From the NCBI RefSeq assembly GCF_900176275.1, contig NZ_FWXD01000011.1, positions 91,731-155,730 of the forward strand: a DNA stretch of 64,000 nucleotides, given 5' to 3'. Source of the stretch: Andreprevotia lacus DSM 23236. Its GTDB lineage: Bacteria > Pseudomonadota > Gammaproteobacteria > Burkholderiales > Chitinibacteraceae. Below the pieces are notes generated by a model, which saw only the letters and a program-made list of their open reading frames with translations, was not told where the DNA came from and did no database searches. A program made the translations under genes and the position numbers. Below, in pieces: positions 8,896-17,894 of the stretch (the stretch's first letter is position 1; each line of letters opens with the position of its first letter).

Positions 8896-8984
8896 GAACT
8901 GGTATACGCGCTGCGCTGGGTACGCTGCGATTCCAGATGTTGTGCGAAGGAAGCGCTGGCAGCCTGCATGCCAGCAGATGACAC

Positions 8985-9494
8985 TTAGATAGGCCCAAAC
9001 AGCCGCTCGGGTTCTTGTTGCAGCCAAGCCTGCACGATGGCTGTTGCTGCGTGGTCGTCCACCAGTTCTGCCAGTTCGCCGCGTGCCGCGTTCCGGTAGT
9101 CATCAGTGTCGTCGGTACCTGCCAGATAAACCAGCAACACGCGCTCCAGCGCGGCGGCGCGCACCGGCAGGCCGACGGTGCGATAGGCGGCAATGGCGTT
9201 GCGCAAACCATCCTCGCCAGCGTTGTTGATGGCATGCCAGCCTTCACCGGAAAACCCGTCTTCCAGATCGAAAATTGCCAGCGCCACACGAAAGCCTTCG
9301 GGCAGCATGGCGATGTCAGCGGTTTCATACATGCGGCTACCCAAGCAACAAGGCAAGTATTGCAACGCGTCGAAGAAAATCACATCGTCCTCGATCAACC
9401 AAAATTCCAGAGGAATGGTGCGATCGGGCCAGAATTGGCGCAGCATGGCATTCAGGTCATGCAGGGCAGCGATCACGGGTGAGGGGAGTGCCAT
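8985..9494 (-). CDS. Unknown protein, possibly DMP19/DUF4375-like
   Basis: 169 residues, acidic and soluble. The stretch GWHAINNAGEDGLRNAIAAY followed by a run leading to AALERVLLVY resembles the DMP19/DUF4375 pattern in which an NSSGD-type segment precedes a helix, but the match is loose. No catalytic motif is visible. The first MITE-like element begins 39 bp upstream of the start codon and so probably separates the gene from, or supplies, part of its promoter region. Confidence 0.55.
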   Translation of the reverse strand: MALPSPVIAALHDLNAMLRQFWPDRTIPLEFWLIEDDVIFFDALQYLPCCLGSRMYETADIAMLPEGFRVALAIFDLEDGFSGEGWHAINNAGEDGLRNAIAAYRTVGLPVRAAALERVLLVYLAGTDDTDDYRNAARGELAELVDDHAATAIVQAWLQQEPERLFGPI

Positions 9495-9532
9495 ATGCAG
9501 GTTGGCCCAGACGATAGTTGGCAGTCATTGTT

Positions 9533-9803
9533 CTAGGGCCTGTTAACACTTATTTCACGCTTGCGTTCGGGGTAGTTCGGGATGGAGCGCAAGGCGCAGA
9601 ACGCGCCGCGGTACGGGTACCGCAAGCGGTTTGCAACGCAGCGAACCGCCCGAAATACCCCGAACCCGCAGGGCTGGGCCGCAAAGAGGCCATCTACGGC
9701 GTTACGCGCCTTGGCAATAACCGGTTATTGCCGCGTTGCGTGCCTTGTAGCTGACCTCTTTGCGGCCCAGCGCAAGCGCGAAATAAGTGTTAACAGGCCC
9801 TAG
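9533..9803. mobile_element. MITE-like inverted-repeat element, copy 1
   Basis: 271 bp including a CTAG at each edge. The ends are terminal inverted repeats of about 29 bp (GGCCTGTTAACACTTATTTC then cGCTTGCG, one mismatch between ends). Inside, two further inverted repeats can form long hairpins: the gttcggggta/taccccgaac pair and the gctgggccgcaaagagg/cctctttgcggcccagc pair. No reading frame of transposase size fits. The CTAG flanks look like a target duplication of the YTAR type used by IS5-group elements (inference). A second copy at 57266-57536 differs at one base that I can see. Confidence 0.75.
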
Positions 9804-9887
9804 CACATGCTGGCTTCCCACTGATGACGTGACCGTTCGGCATCGGGCAGTGTGGCACCGAGCCGACATACGGATGCGTTTGTAAGG

Positions 9888-9916
9888 TTGAACTTGTAAG
9901 CTGGCTCGGGTAGACT
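9888..9916 (+). promoter_or_regulatory. Sigma-70 promoter of the riboswitch transcript
   Basis: TTGAAC (9888-9893), a 17-bp spacer, and TAGACT (9911-9916). The predicted start near 9923 coincides with the 5' edge of the riboswitch. Confidence 0.65.
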
Positions 9917-9922
9917 GCGCGC

Positions 9923-10049
9923 TTCTTCAGGGGAGTAGTCGCCCGCAGCTGTACCAGCGGGAGTTGCATCAACAGACTTGAAACCGGCCCGGCTGTGTTT
10001 CATGGTGCAACTAGCGGTTCGCAATGAGCCGCCTGGCAAGACTTGAGGT
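9923..10049 (+). ncRNA. yybP-ykoY (Mn2+-sensing) riboswitch
   Basis: The family's two conserved loops are present in order: GGGGAGTAG (9930-9938) and GGCAAGACTT (10035-10044). Flanking CTTCA and TGAGG can form the closing P1 stem. Between them lie further hairpins. In this family Mn2+ docks the two loops and raises expression of the downstream exporter gene. The next gene is a UPF0016 protein, a known partner of this riboswitch class. About 70 bases separate the aptamer from the ATG, room for an expression platform. Confidence 0.85.
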
Positions 10050-10121
10050 TGTTTTGCAGCGCCTTGGATGGGCCGCCGCAAAGCGGCCTCGCGTCCATTG
10101 CCCATCCCGGAGTCCGACCTC

Positions 10122-10697
10122 ATGTTTGATGCCTTTCTCGTTTCCACTGGCGTAGTGGCCGTTGCCGAAATGGGTGACAAGACCCAGTTGCTGGCGCTGA
10201 TCCTTGCTGCGCGCTTCCCGCACCGCTGGCCCATCGTGGCCGGCATATTTGTGTCAACCGTGCTTAACCACTTTGCTGCTGGTTGGGTAGGCACCTTGCT
10301 GGCGGGCGTGTTTGATCCGTCCTGGCTGCGCTGGATCGTGGGTTTCGGCTTCCTTGCCATTGCCGCCTGGGCCTTGATTCCCGACGAAATGGATGAGGGC
10401 GATGCTACGGTTAAGCCTTATGGCGCTTTTATTGCAACGGCGATAGCTTTCTTTCTGGCCGAAATGGGCGATAAAACACAGATAGCCACCGTGGCGCTGG
10501 CGGTGAAATACCACCCGTTGTGGCAGGTGGTGATGGGCACGACACTGGGCATGATGCTGGCCAATGTGCCGGCCGTATTGCTCGGCAGCTGGGTTTCCGC
10601 GCGCATGCAGTTGCTGCGCTCGGTGCGCTTTGTTGCCGCTGCGATATTCGGTTTGCTGGGTGTGCTGGCGCTGCTGGGTGTGGGTACAAGTCTGTAA
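10122..10697 (+). CDS. UPF0016/GDT1-family manganese exporter
   Basis: 191 residues with six predicted membrane helices in two homologous halves. Each half carries the family signature E-x-G-D-K-T: VAVAEMGDKTQLLALI near residue 15 and FFLAEMGDKTQIATVAL near residue 115. Bacterial members such as MneA export Mn2+ from the cytoplasm; the eukaryotic TMEM165/Gdt1 are related. The upstream Mn2+ riboswitch supports this function. ATG 10122 gives the first residue before helix 1; a longer frame from 10068 runs back over the riboswitch platform and is not used. Confidence 0.9.
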   Translation: MFDAFLVSTGVVAVAEMGDKTQLLALILAARFPHRWPIVAGIFVSTVLNHFAAGWVGTLLAGVFDPSWLRWIVGFGFLAIAAWALIPDEMDEGDATVKPYGAFIATAIAFFLAEMGDKTQIATVALAVKYHPLWQVVMGTTLGMMLANVPAVLLGSWVSARMQLLRSVRFVAAAIFGLLGVLALLGVGTSL

Positions 10698-10747
10698 TGA
10701 TCCTTTCGGCCGCATACCAATAAACAGATCACTGGGGAGTTTTTGAG

Positions 10748-12040
10748 ATGTTGGAACAGCTGTTCAAGCTCAAGGAGCACGGCACCGACGTCAGGACCGA
10801 AGTCATTGCCGGCTTCACCACGTTCCTGACCATGGCGTACATCGTGTTCGTCAATCCGTCCATCCTGTCGGCGACGGGCATGGATTTCAACGCCGTTTTC
10901 GTGGCGACCTGCCTCGCGGCCGCGCTGGGCACTGCCATCATGGGCCTGGTGGCCAATTACCCGATGGCGCTGGCGCCGGGTATGGGGCTGAACGCCTACT
11001 TCACCTTCTCGGTGGTCAAGGGCATGGGCGTGCCGTGGCAGGTGGCGCTGGGGGCGGTATTCATCTCCGGCATCGTGTTCCTCGCCGTCAGCCTGTTCAA
11101 GGTGCGTGAGGCCATTGTCAATGCGATTCCGCAGTCGCTCAAGTTTGCCATTTCGGCTGGCGTGGGTTTCTTCCTGGCGCTGATCGCGCTCAAGAGTGCT
11201 GGCGTGGTGGTCGGCTCGCCGGCCACGCTGGTCACGCTGGGTTCGCTGCATGATCCCAGGGTGTTGCTGGCCATCTTCGGCTTTTTCCTGATCGTGGCGC
11301 TCGAATACCGCCGGGTGCCGGGTTCCATCATCATCGGCATCCTGGCTGTAACCGTGTTGTCGATTGCGCTGCACCTTTCCGAGTTCAAAGGTGTGGTCTC
11401 CATGCCGCCGTCGCTGGAGCCGACCCTGTTCAAGATGGACTTGTCCGGTGCAATGAATGTCGGCCTGCTGGGTGTGGTGTTTGTGTTTTTCTTTGTCGAT
11501 CTGTTCGATACCACCGGCACGCTGATCGGCGTGTCGCACCGTGCCGGCCTGCTGGACAAGGACGGCAAGCTGCCGCGCCTGAAAAAAGCACTGCTGGCCG
11601 ATTCCATTGCCATTTCAGTGGGTGCTGCATTGGGCACCTCGTCTACCACCGCTTATGTCGAATCGGCAGCCGGCACCGCCGTGGGTGGCCGTACCGGCCT
11701 GACCGCCGTGGTGGTGGCCATCCTGTTCCTGGCTGCGCTGTTCCTCGCGCCGCTGGCGGGCGCCGTACCGGCATATGCAACCGCGCCGGCGCTGGGCTAT
11801 GTGGCGGTGCTGATGGCACGTGGTCTGTCGGAAATCGAATGGGACGACCTGACCGAGTCGGCACCAGCGGTGCTCACCGCGCTGGCCATGCCGTTCACCT
11901 TCTCGATTGCCGACGGCATCGCCTTTGGCTTCATCAGCTATGCTGCCATCAAGCTGCTGTCTGGCCGTTTCAAGGATCTGAAGCCGGCCGTGGTAGTGAT
12001 TGCGATCCTGTGGATCGTGAAATTCGCGCTGTTCCCGTAA
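10748..12040 (+). CDS. NCS2-family purine (guanine/hypoxanthine/adenine) permease
   Basis: 430 residues, about 12-14 membrane helices, AzgA-like branch of the NCS2 family. Diagnostic stretches are EVIAGFTTFLTMAYIVFVNP near the N-terminus, ALAPGMGLNAYFTF in helix 3, and FVDLFDTTGTLIGVSHRAGL in the middle. It imports purine bases with protons across the inner membrane; which base cannot be read from sequence. apt follows 21 bp downstream and hpt after that, so uptake and phosphoribosylation of bases are encoded together. Confidence 0.92.
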   Translation: MLEQLFKLKEHGTDVRTEVIAGFTTFLTMAYIVFVNPSILSATGMDFNAVFVATCLAAALGTAIMGLVANYPMALAPGMGLNAYFTFSVVKGMGVPWQVALGAVFISGIVFLAVSLFKVREAIVNAIPQSLKFAISAGVGFFLALIALKSAGVVVGSPATLVTLGSLHDPRVLLAIFGFFLIVALEYRRVPGSIIIGILAVTVLSIALHLSEFKGVVSMPPSLEPTLFKMDLSGAMNVGLLGVVFVFFFVDLFDTTGTLIGVSHRAGLLDKDGKLPRLKKALLADSIAISVGAALGTSSTTAYVESAAGTAVGGRTGLTAVVVAILFLAALFLAPLAGAVPAYATAPALGYVAVLMARGLSEIEWDDLTESAPAVLTALAMPFTFSIADGIAFGFISYAAIKLLSGRFKDLKPAVVVIAILWIVKFALFP

Positions 12041-12061
12041 ACCTCTGAAAGGCCAACCGGC

Positions 12062-12622
12062 ATGAGTCATTCGAAGGAGGGTGCGCTGGATAGCACCTAT
12101 ATCCGCAACCATATCCGTACCGTGCCGGATTGGCCCGAGCCCGGGGTGCAGTTTCGCGACATCACCCCGCTGTTGCAAAACCCCAAGACCTTCCGCGTGT
12201 TGGTTGATCTGTTCGTGCACCGCTATATGGACAAGCAGCTCGACATCGTTGCCGGTGTCGATGCGCGCGGCTTCATTCTGGGTGCCGTGGTGGCCTATGA
12301 GCTGAACCTGGGCTTCGTGCCCATCCGCAAGAAGGGCAAGTTGCCCTTTTTGACAGTGCAGGAAGAGTACGAGCTGGAATACGGTTCGGCCACGGTCGAG
12401 ATCCATACCGATGCCTGCAAGCCGGGTGACCGCGTGCTGCTGATCGACGATCTGGTGGCCACTGGCGGCACCATGATTGCCGCTGCCAAGCTGCTGACGC
12501 GCATTGGTGCCGAAGTGGTCGAGGCTGCAGCCATCGTCGATCTGCCCGAGCTGGGTGGCTCGAAGCTGATTCGCGACCTGAACATCCCGCTGCATACAGT
12601 GTGTAATTTTGCCGGCCACTGA
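12062..12622 (+). CDS. apt: Adenine phosphoribosyltransferase
   Basis: 186 residues. Converts adenine and PRPP to AMP in purine salvage. The PRPP-binding loop [17 protein letters not shown] lies near residue 125, preceded by the hood region [12 protein letters not shown] and [12 protein letters not shown], all typical of Apt. It sits between the purine permease and hpt on the same strand with short gaps, which suggests one salvage operon. A weak five-pair stem followed by TTTT in the apt-hpt gap is not strong enough to call a terminator. Confidence 0.95.
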   Translation: MSHSKEGALDSTYIRNHIRTVPDWPEPGVQFRDITPLLQNPKTFRVLVDLFVHRYMDKQLDIVAGVDARGFILGAVVAYELNLGFVPIRKKGKLPFLTVQEEYELEYGSATVEIHTDACKPGDRVLLIDDLVATGGTMIAAAKLLTRIGAEVVEAAAIVDLPELGGSKLIRDLNIPLHTVCNFAGH

Positions 12623-12692
12623 GTATCCGGGCTGCCCCGGTTTTGGCTATACCATTGAAACAAGACCCCGGCTGGACGGGGGAGCATAGACG

Positions 12693-13247
12693 ATGACACT
12701 AGAACTTCCTGAAGCCCGCACGATTATCGACAACGCCGACTGCCTGCACAGCGAGGCCGAAGTGCTGGCCGCGCTGGACAGCATGGCGGCAGCCATGACC
12801 GCCCGTTTGGCTGATGCCAACCCGATTGTGTACACCATCATGAATGGTGGTTTGATCGTCGCCGGCCACCTGCTGCCGCGGCTGCGTTTTCCGCTGGAGT
12901 GCTCTTATCTGCACGCCACGCGCTATCGCCACGAAACCAGCGGCGGTGCGCTGAACTGGAAAGTGGCGCCGAGCGAAGAGCTGAAGGGCCGCTCGGTGGT
13001 CATCGTGGATGACATTCTCGATGAGGGCCACACGCTGGCCGCAGTGATCGACTACTGCAAGAAGCAGGGCGCGCGCGAGGTGCTGGTGGCCGTGCTGGTG
13101 GACAAGCAGCATGATCGCAAGGCGCCGGGTGTGAAGGCTGATTTTGTCGGCCTGCAGGTGCAGGATCGCTTCTTGTTCGGTTGTGGCATGGATTACCAGG
13201 GCTACTGGCGCAATACACTGGCGATTTACGCGGTGAAGGGCTTGTAG
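12693..13247 (+). CDS. hpt: Hypoxanthine-guanine phosphoribosyltransferase
   Basis: 184 residues. Converts hypoxanthine or guanine with PRPP to IMP or GMP. The PRPP loop VVIVDDILDEGHTLAAVIDY and the later VLVDKQHDRK are conserved. The C-terminal base-binding part DFVGLQVQDRFLFGCGMDY is also typical. It is the third gene of the purine salvage group and is followed by a strong terminator. Confidence 0.92.
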   Translation: MTLELPEARTIIDNADCLHSEAEVLAALDSMAAAMTARLADANPIVYTIMNGGLIVAGHLLPRLRFPLECSYLHATRYRHETSGGALNWKVAPSEELKGRSVVIVDDILDEGHTLAAVIDYCKKQGAREVLVAVLVDKQHDRKAPGVKADFVGLQVQDRFLFGCGMDYQGYWRNTLAIYAVKGL

Positions 13248-13270
13248 CACCCCGTTTGCGCCAGCGCGGA

Positions 13271-13297
13271 ACGGCAGCCAGTGGCTGCCGTTTTTGT
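13271..13297 (+). terminator. Rho-independent terminator after hpt
   Basis: CGGCAGCCAGTGGCTGCCG forms a stem around a short loop and is followed by TTTTTG. It ends the purine salvage unit. Confidence 0.85.
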
Positions 13298-13405
13298 TTG
13301 CGGCTGCAACAAGATGTGTTGCCCCATCAGTGCGTTATATGCCCCGTCACGGCGTCGCCACAGAGCCTGTGCTATAAACGCAGCGTCAAAAGAGCGGGGG
13401 CAGGC

Positions 13406-15064
13406 ATGGAGCGCGATGAGGATGTGCTGGTGCGGCATTTCCGCCAGATCCTGATCTGGCCGCTGCAATTGATGCCCACCGATCACCATGGTGGCCGGCA
13501 CTGGGAACGTATGCGCGATGCCGCCAAGGCCGGCTCGCCCTGGCAGCCACGCCCGGGCGAATTCGATTGCCCGGCGACCGAGTTCCAGGAGCGCCACTAC
13601 CGCGAGTTCATCACCTTTCTGCCCTATGTGCAGCGTTTCTTGTATGGCGAAGGCGGCAGCGAGGCCGATAGCGAGGCCACCTACGGCCGCTCGCCGCTGC
13701 ACGTGTTCCGCCGCTGTGATATCCAGGCCGTGCGGGTGACGTTCAAGGACGGCGTCACGATAGACTTCCCCATCGCGCATATCGACCTGTATTTCTTTTA
13801 TGACATCGATATCGTCATCCTCGCGTTTGAAATGAAAGGCGACGACCTGCCGCTCAAGCGCGTGCAGGACACCATGTTCCGCTTCGGGCGCTCTTTCCCG
13901 GCGCAGTGGGATGAAGATGAAGAAGCCGCCAGTTGCCCGCGCCGCGTCGCGTGGCTGGATGCGGTGGGGCGCGAGATTGCCGTCTCGGATTACGACGAGC
14001 GCGTGGTCTATCTGGCTCACCTGGGCCAGTTCCGCTCGCCACGGCTGTCCAGCCACTGGGATTTCCTGCTGGCGCCCATGGTGCCGCACCACTCGGACGT
14101 GGCCGGCCCGGTGCGCTACCGACAGATCGAATACCACCGCATGCCGCTGATGGCCTATCTGTCGCTGGATGACCCGTTCGCGCTCGATGATGATGATTTC
14201 TATCAGCTGGGCATGGTGACCCGGCCGGGCGATCAGGATGCGCTACCGCATTCCAGCCGGCTGTTCCTGGAATTTTTGCGCGAGGTCTGTTTCGACCGCT
14301 TCTGGGCACCGGACAAGAAAACCGCAGCCGGTTCCACGCGCATGATGTGCAACGGGCACGCCTTTGTCATGGTCGGCATGCATGGCCGCAAGCATTTCTC
14401 GGATGCCAGCACCGGTGCGCTGGGGCAGTTTCGCCACCAATTGTTCCTGCTGACCCTGGTTGCACACTTCCACAAGGCGGCATTGCTGCTGTTCTCCGAT
14501 CGCGTGGCGGCCTTGCTGTCGCAACTGAATATCCGCGACCCGCTGTCAGTGCGCATGTTCAAGCGCGATATCCGTTTGCAGCTGGAGGTGTTCCTGCGCT
14601 TCCGCCAGCGTTACTGGTTCCGCGAGGTCTCCAACCAGATGGTGGCGGCCCACCTTTACAGCATGCTGCGCAACCACCTGGGCACCGAGGCGCTGTTCGA
14701 CGAGGTGCAGGCCTCGGTGCAGAACATGAACCAGTATCTGGAAAACGACGACCTGCGCCGCCAGGCCGATACCGTGGTGCGGCTGACGGTGGTGACCATC
14801 CTTGGCATGGTCGGCACCACCGCCAGCGGTTTTCTGGGCATGAACATCTTCGATTTCACCCATGAGGCGCCGTGGACCAAATTCGGCATCCTGATGGCGA
14901 CCTTGATCCCGACCATGCTGTTGACCTTCTATACCTTGATGCGCTCGCGCGGCCTGAGTGAGTTCCTGGATGCGATGGCGGATGAGCGGATGAGCTGGCG
15001 CAAGCGCATCCTTGCCTTCTTCAAGATATGGAAGAAGCGGCCGAGCGGGCACACGCAGCAATAG
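13406..15064 (+). CDS. CorA-like membrane protein
   Basis: 552 residues. The C-terminal ~110 residues have two membrane helices with GFLGMNIFDF, a variant of the CorA GMN signature, after a long acidic and coiled region (VQASVQNMNQYLENDDLRRQ). The N-terminal ~440 residues are much longer than in classical CorA (about 316 residues in total), so this belongs to an extended CorA-like branch. It probably moves Mg2+ or another divalent ion across the inner membrane, but transport is not shown. ATG 13406 follows a G-rich stretch; a longer frame starting at 13181 overlaps hpt and its terminator and is rejected. Confidence 0.8.
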   Translation: MERDEDVLVRHFRQILIWPLQLMPTDHHGGRHWERMRDAAKAGSPWQPRPGEFDCPATEFQERHYREFITFLPYVQRFLYGEGGSEADSEATYGRSPLHVFRRCDIQAVRVTFKDGVTIDFPIAHIDLYFFYDIDIVILAFEMKGDDLPLKRVQDTMFRFGRSFPAQWDEDEEAASCPRRVAWLDAVGREIAVSDYDERVVYLAHLGQFRSPRLSSHWDFLLAPMVPHHSDVAGPVRYRQIEYHRMPLMAYLSLDDPFALDDDDFYQLGMVTRPGDQDALPHSSRLFLEFLREVCFDRFWAPDKKTAAGSTRMMCNGHAFVMVGMHGRKHFSDASTGALGQFRHQLFLLTLVAHFHKAALLLFSDRVAALLSQLNIRDPLSVRMFKRDIRLQLEVFLRFRQRYWFREVSNQMVAAHLYSMLRNHLGTEALFDEVQASVQNMNQYLENDDLRRQADTVVRLTVVTILGMVGTTASGFLGMNIFDFTHEAPWTKFGILMATLIPTMLLTFYTLMRSRGLSEFLDAMADERMSWRKRILAFFKIWKKRPSGHTQQ

Positions 15065-15075
15065 GACGGTCTTGC

Positions 15076-15276
15076 ATGGACGAACTGCTGGGGTACTTTG
15101 TGACCTTCTGGGCATTTTGCCTGAGTAGCCAAGTACGATGCAGGGCGATGAGTGCATTTGGCGCCAGCAACTTGCTTGGTCGCACGTTTGCGGTCTTCGA
15201 TGCTTTGTTGTCCCTGTTGGCTGGGTTGGGCTTGCCATTGACATTGCTTTACGTTGCCCAGTCGGGGCTTGCATGA
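15076..15276 (+). CDS. Small predicted membrane protein
   Basis: 66 residues from ATG 15076, 12 bp after the CorA-like stop. Two hydrophobic segments (LLGYFVTFWAFCLSS and DALLSLLAGLGLPLTLLYVA) suggest an inner-membrane protein. There is no strong ribosome-binding site, so it may depend on coupling to the upstream gene. No family recognised; it could be a chance frame. Confidence 0.35.
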   Translation: MDELLGYFVTFWAFCLSSQVRCRAMSAFGASNLLGRTFAVFDALLSLLAGLGLPLTLLYVAQSGLA

Positions 15277-15373
15277 ACGGAATTCATGACAGCCGCGTTT
15301 CCGTTGCAATGCGAAAAATGACGTCGCCGTGCTAAAATGCGCCTCTTTCCAGTCATTTACGGAACTTGCCGCC

Positions 15374-16621
15374 ATGTTCTCCCGCGCCGTCACCCTCGCC
15401 CAGTACGATCCCGAACTCAACGCCGCCCTGCAGGGTGAAGTCGTTCGTCAGCACGAGCACATCGAGCTGATTGCCTCGGAAAACTACACCAGCCCGGCCG
15501 TGATGGAAGCGCAAGGCTCGCAACTGACCAACAAGTATGCCGAGGGTTACCCGGGCAAGCGTTTCTACGGCGGCTGTGAATATGTCGACGTAATCGAACA
15601 ACTGGCCATCGACCGCGTGAAGGCACTGTTCGGTGCTGAATACGCCAACGTGCAGCCGCATTCGGGTTCGCAAGCCAACCAGGCCGTCTACTTCAGCATC
15701 CTGAAGCCGGGCGACACCGTAATGGGCATGAACCTGGGCCACGGTGGCCACCTTACACACGGCTCGCCGGCCAACCTGTCGGGCAAGCTGTTCAATATCG
15801 TTGCCTACGGCCTGAACGAAAACGAAGAAATCGATTACGACGAAATGGAGCGCATTGCGCTGGAAACCAAGCCCAAGCTGCTGATTGGCGGCGCTTCGGC
15901 CTATGCGCTGCGTTTCGACTGGGCGCGCATGCGTGAAATCGCCGACAAGGTTGGCGCTTACTTCATGGTCGACATGGCGCACTACGCCGGCCTGATCGCT
16001 GCCGGCGTGTACCCGAACCCGGTGCCGCACGCACACTTTGTGACTTCGACTACGCACAAGACATTGCGCGGCCCGCGCGGCGGCATCATCCTGGCCAAGG
16101 CCGAGTTCGAAAAGCAACTGAACTCCAACGTGTTCCCGACCCTGCAAGGCGGCCCGCTGATGCACGTGATCGCCGGCAAGGCCGTTGCGTTCAAGGAAGC
16201 GGCAACACCGGAATTCAAGGTGTATCAAGAGCAGGTTGCCAAGAACGCCCAAGCCATGGCGACCGCACTGGCTGCCCGTGGCGTGCGCATCATCTCGGGT
16301 CGTACCGAGTCGCACGTGTTCCTGGTTGACCTGCGCCCCAAGGGCCTGACCGGCAAGGCTGCCGATGCCGCACTGGGCAAGGCGCACATCACCGTCAACA
16401 AGAACGCCATCCCGAACGACCCGGAAAGCCCGTTCGTGACCTCGGGCATCCGCATCGGTTCGCCGGCCATCACCACACGTGGCTTCAAGGAAGCCGAAGC
16501 AGTCGAAGTGGCCAACCTGATTGCCGACGTGCTGGACAACCCGAACGACGAAGCGAACCTGGCTGCCGTAGCCGAGAAGGTCAAGGCGCTGACCGCGCGC
16601 TTCCCGGTCTACACCGCGTAA
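15374..16621 (+). CDS. glyA: Serine hydroxymethyltransferase
   Basis: 415 residues. PLP enzyme interconverting serine and glycine while charging tetrahydrofolate with a one-carbon unit. The Schiff-base lysine is K229 in [14 protein letters not shown], the same number as in E. coli Gly[21 protein letters not shown] at the N-terminus is diagnostic. The ATG at 15374 gives the standard family N-terminus; TAAAAT at 15333-15338 may be its -10 element. A terminator follows, so it appears to be monocistronic. Confidence 0.97.
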   Translation: MFSRAVTLAQYDPELNAALQGEVVRQHEHIELIASENYTSPAVMEAQGSQLTNKYAEGYPGKRFYGGCEYVDVIEQLAIDRVKALFGAEYANVQPHSGSQANQAVYFSILKPGDTVMGMNLGHGGHLTHGSPANLSGKLFNIVAYGLNENEEIDYDEMERIALETKPKLLIGGASAYALRFDWARMREIADKVGAYFMVDMAHYAGLIAAGVYPNPVPHAHFVTSTTHKTLRGPRGGIILAKAEFEKQLNSNVFPTLQGGPLMHVIAGKAVAFKEAATPEFKVYQEQVAKNAQAMATALAARGVRIISGRTESHVFLVDLRPKGLTGKAADAALGKAHITVNKNAIPNDPESPFVTSGIRIGSPAITTRGFKEAEAVEVANLIADVLDNPNDEANLAAVAEKVKALTARFPVYTA

Positions 16622-16646
16622 CACCGGTTTCGGGCTGAGTATGACA

Positions 16647-16677
16647 GGGTGGGGCTTGCTCCACCCTTTTGCCTTTT
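16647..16677 (+). terminator. Rho-independent terminator after glyA
   Basis: GGGTGG and CCACCC form a stem with a GCTTGCT-type loop, followed by TTTTGCCTTTTT. Confidence 0.8.
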
Positions 16678-16712
16678 TGTGCGCTGTATCGTGTGTGCAG
16701 GAGTGAATGCGG

Positions 16713-17168
16713 ATGAAGTGCCCGTTTTGTGGTTCCCCCGATACGACGGTGGTTGATTCGCGTGTGTCCGATGAGGGCGATGTCATCCGTCGCCGCCGCC
16801 GCTGCGCAGTGTGCGACAAACGCTTCACCACCTTCGAGACCGCCGAAGTCCGCATGCCCCAGGTGGTGAAGACCACCGGCCAGCGCGTCGATTTCGACCG
16901 CGAGAAAATCCGCACCTCCTTCCAGCGCGCGCTGCACAAGCGCCCGGTGCCCACGCATCTGGTGGACGAGGCCATTGCCCGCATCATCCAGCGTGTGCTC
17001 ACGGTGGGTGACCGCGAAATCATGTCGCGCCAGATCGGCGAGATGGTGATGGCCGAGCTGGCCAAGCTGGACAAGGTGGCCTACATCCGGTTTGCCTCGG
17101 TTTACCGCAGCTTCTCCGATGTCGATGATTTCCGTGACGTGATCCGTGAAGTAACCAAAAAGGAATAG
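16713..17168 (+). CDS. nrdR: Transcriptional repressor NrdR
   Basis: 151 residues. An N-terminal zinc ribbon ([10 protein letters not shown], then [10 protein letters not shown]) is followed by an ATP-cone domain (residues ~47-140). NrdR represses ribonucleotide reductase genes in response to dATP/ATP. The ATG at 16713 is chosen over 16707 because AGGAG ends 9 bases before it and NrdR proteins begin MKCPFC. The glutamine amidotransferase gene starts four bases after its stop. Confidence 0.97.
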   Translation: MKCPFCGSPDTTVVDSRVSDEGDVIRRRRRCAVCDKRFTTFETAEVRMPQVVKTTGQRVDFDREKIRTSFQRALHKRPVPTHLVDEAIARIIQRVLTVGDREIMSRQIGEMVMAELAKLDKVAYIRFASVYRSFSDVDDFRDVIREVTKKE

Positions 17169-17171
17169 CTC

Positions 17172-17894
17172 GTGACGCAAACCTGCTGGGCAATCCGCCA
17201 TGTGGCGTTCGAAGACCTGGGCACGCTGGCCGCGCCGTTGCAGGCTGCCGGCTATGCCATCCGCTATCTGGAAGCGGGGATTGATGATCCGGCACAGCTG
17301 GATGGCGCGGACGACCGCGATCTGCTGGTCGTGCTGGGTGGCCCGATCGGCGCCTACGAGACCGACAGTTATCCGTGGCTGCATGCGGAAATTGCGGCCA
17401 TCGGCCGCTGGCTGCGTGCCGGTCGCCCAACGCTGGGCATCTGCCTGGGGTCGCAATTGATGGCGGCAGCGCTTGGTGCGCGCGTTTATCCGGGCCATGA
17501 AAAGGAAATCGGCTGGTATCCGCTGACGGCCACTGCGGCTGGCGCGGCCGCCGGCATCGCTGCGCTGACCACACCGCATACCACCATGTTGCACTGGCAC
17601 GGTGATACCTTCGATTTGCCCGAGGGGGCGACCCTGCTGGCGTCGAGCGCCGCCTATCCGCATCAGGTTTACAGCTGGGGCGAGCGTGCGCTGGCCTTCC
17701 AGTGCCACCCGGAGTTCGATGCGCAGCGGCAAGAGCAGTGGATGATAGGTCATGCTGGCGAGCTGGCCGGGCAGGGCATTGATCTGGCTGGACTGCGCGC
17801 GCTGGGTGTCGAGCATGGCGCGCAGCTGAAGCGGCAAACGCAGGTCTGGTTGGCGCAGTGGCTGGCGCAGCTCACGCCGGGGCAGCGTGCATGA
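17172..17894 (+). CDS. Class I glutamine amidotransferase-like protein
   Basis: 240 residues with one class I GATase domain. The catalytic triad is visible: C91 in LGICLGSQ, and H179 and E181 in CHPEF. GGPIGAYETD near residue 57 is the family's oxyanion region. No synthetase domain follows, so it is a stand-alone GATase of the GuaA-N-like group with unknown acceptor. It starts with GTG at 17172 directly after nrdR, and its stop overlaps the ribD start (ATGA), so it is translationally coupled into the riboflavin operon. Confidence 0.85.
   Translation: MTQTCWAIRHVAFEDLGTLAAPLQAAGYAIRYLEAGIDDPAQLDGADDRDLLVVLGGPIGAYETDSYPWLHAEIAAIGRWLRAGRPTLGICLGSQLMAAALGARVYPGHEKEIGWYPLTATAAGAAAGIAALTTPHTTMLHWHGDTFDLPEGATLLASSAAYPHQVYSWGERALAFQCHPEFDAQRQEQWMIGHAGELAGQGIDLAGLRALGVEHGAQLKRQTQVWLAQWLAQLTPGQRA

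Noticed and set aside
9518..9803. Open frames inside the repeat element (copy 1; same in copy 2)
   Set aside because: Arg/Ala-rich translations across inverted repeats, no transposase features; the frame arises from the repeat structure.
12627..12644. CCGGG/CCCGG hairpin with TTTT between apt and hpt
   Set aside because: Only five pairs and a four-base U-tract; too weak to call a terminator.
13181..13405. N-terminal extension of the CorA-like frame
   Set aside because: It overlaps hpt and runs through the terminator at 13271-13297; ATG 13406 is the plausible start.
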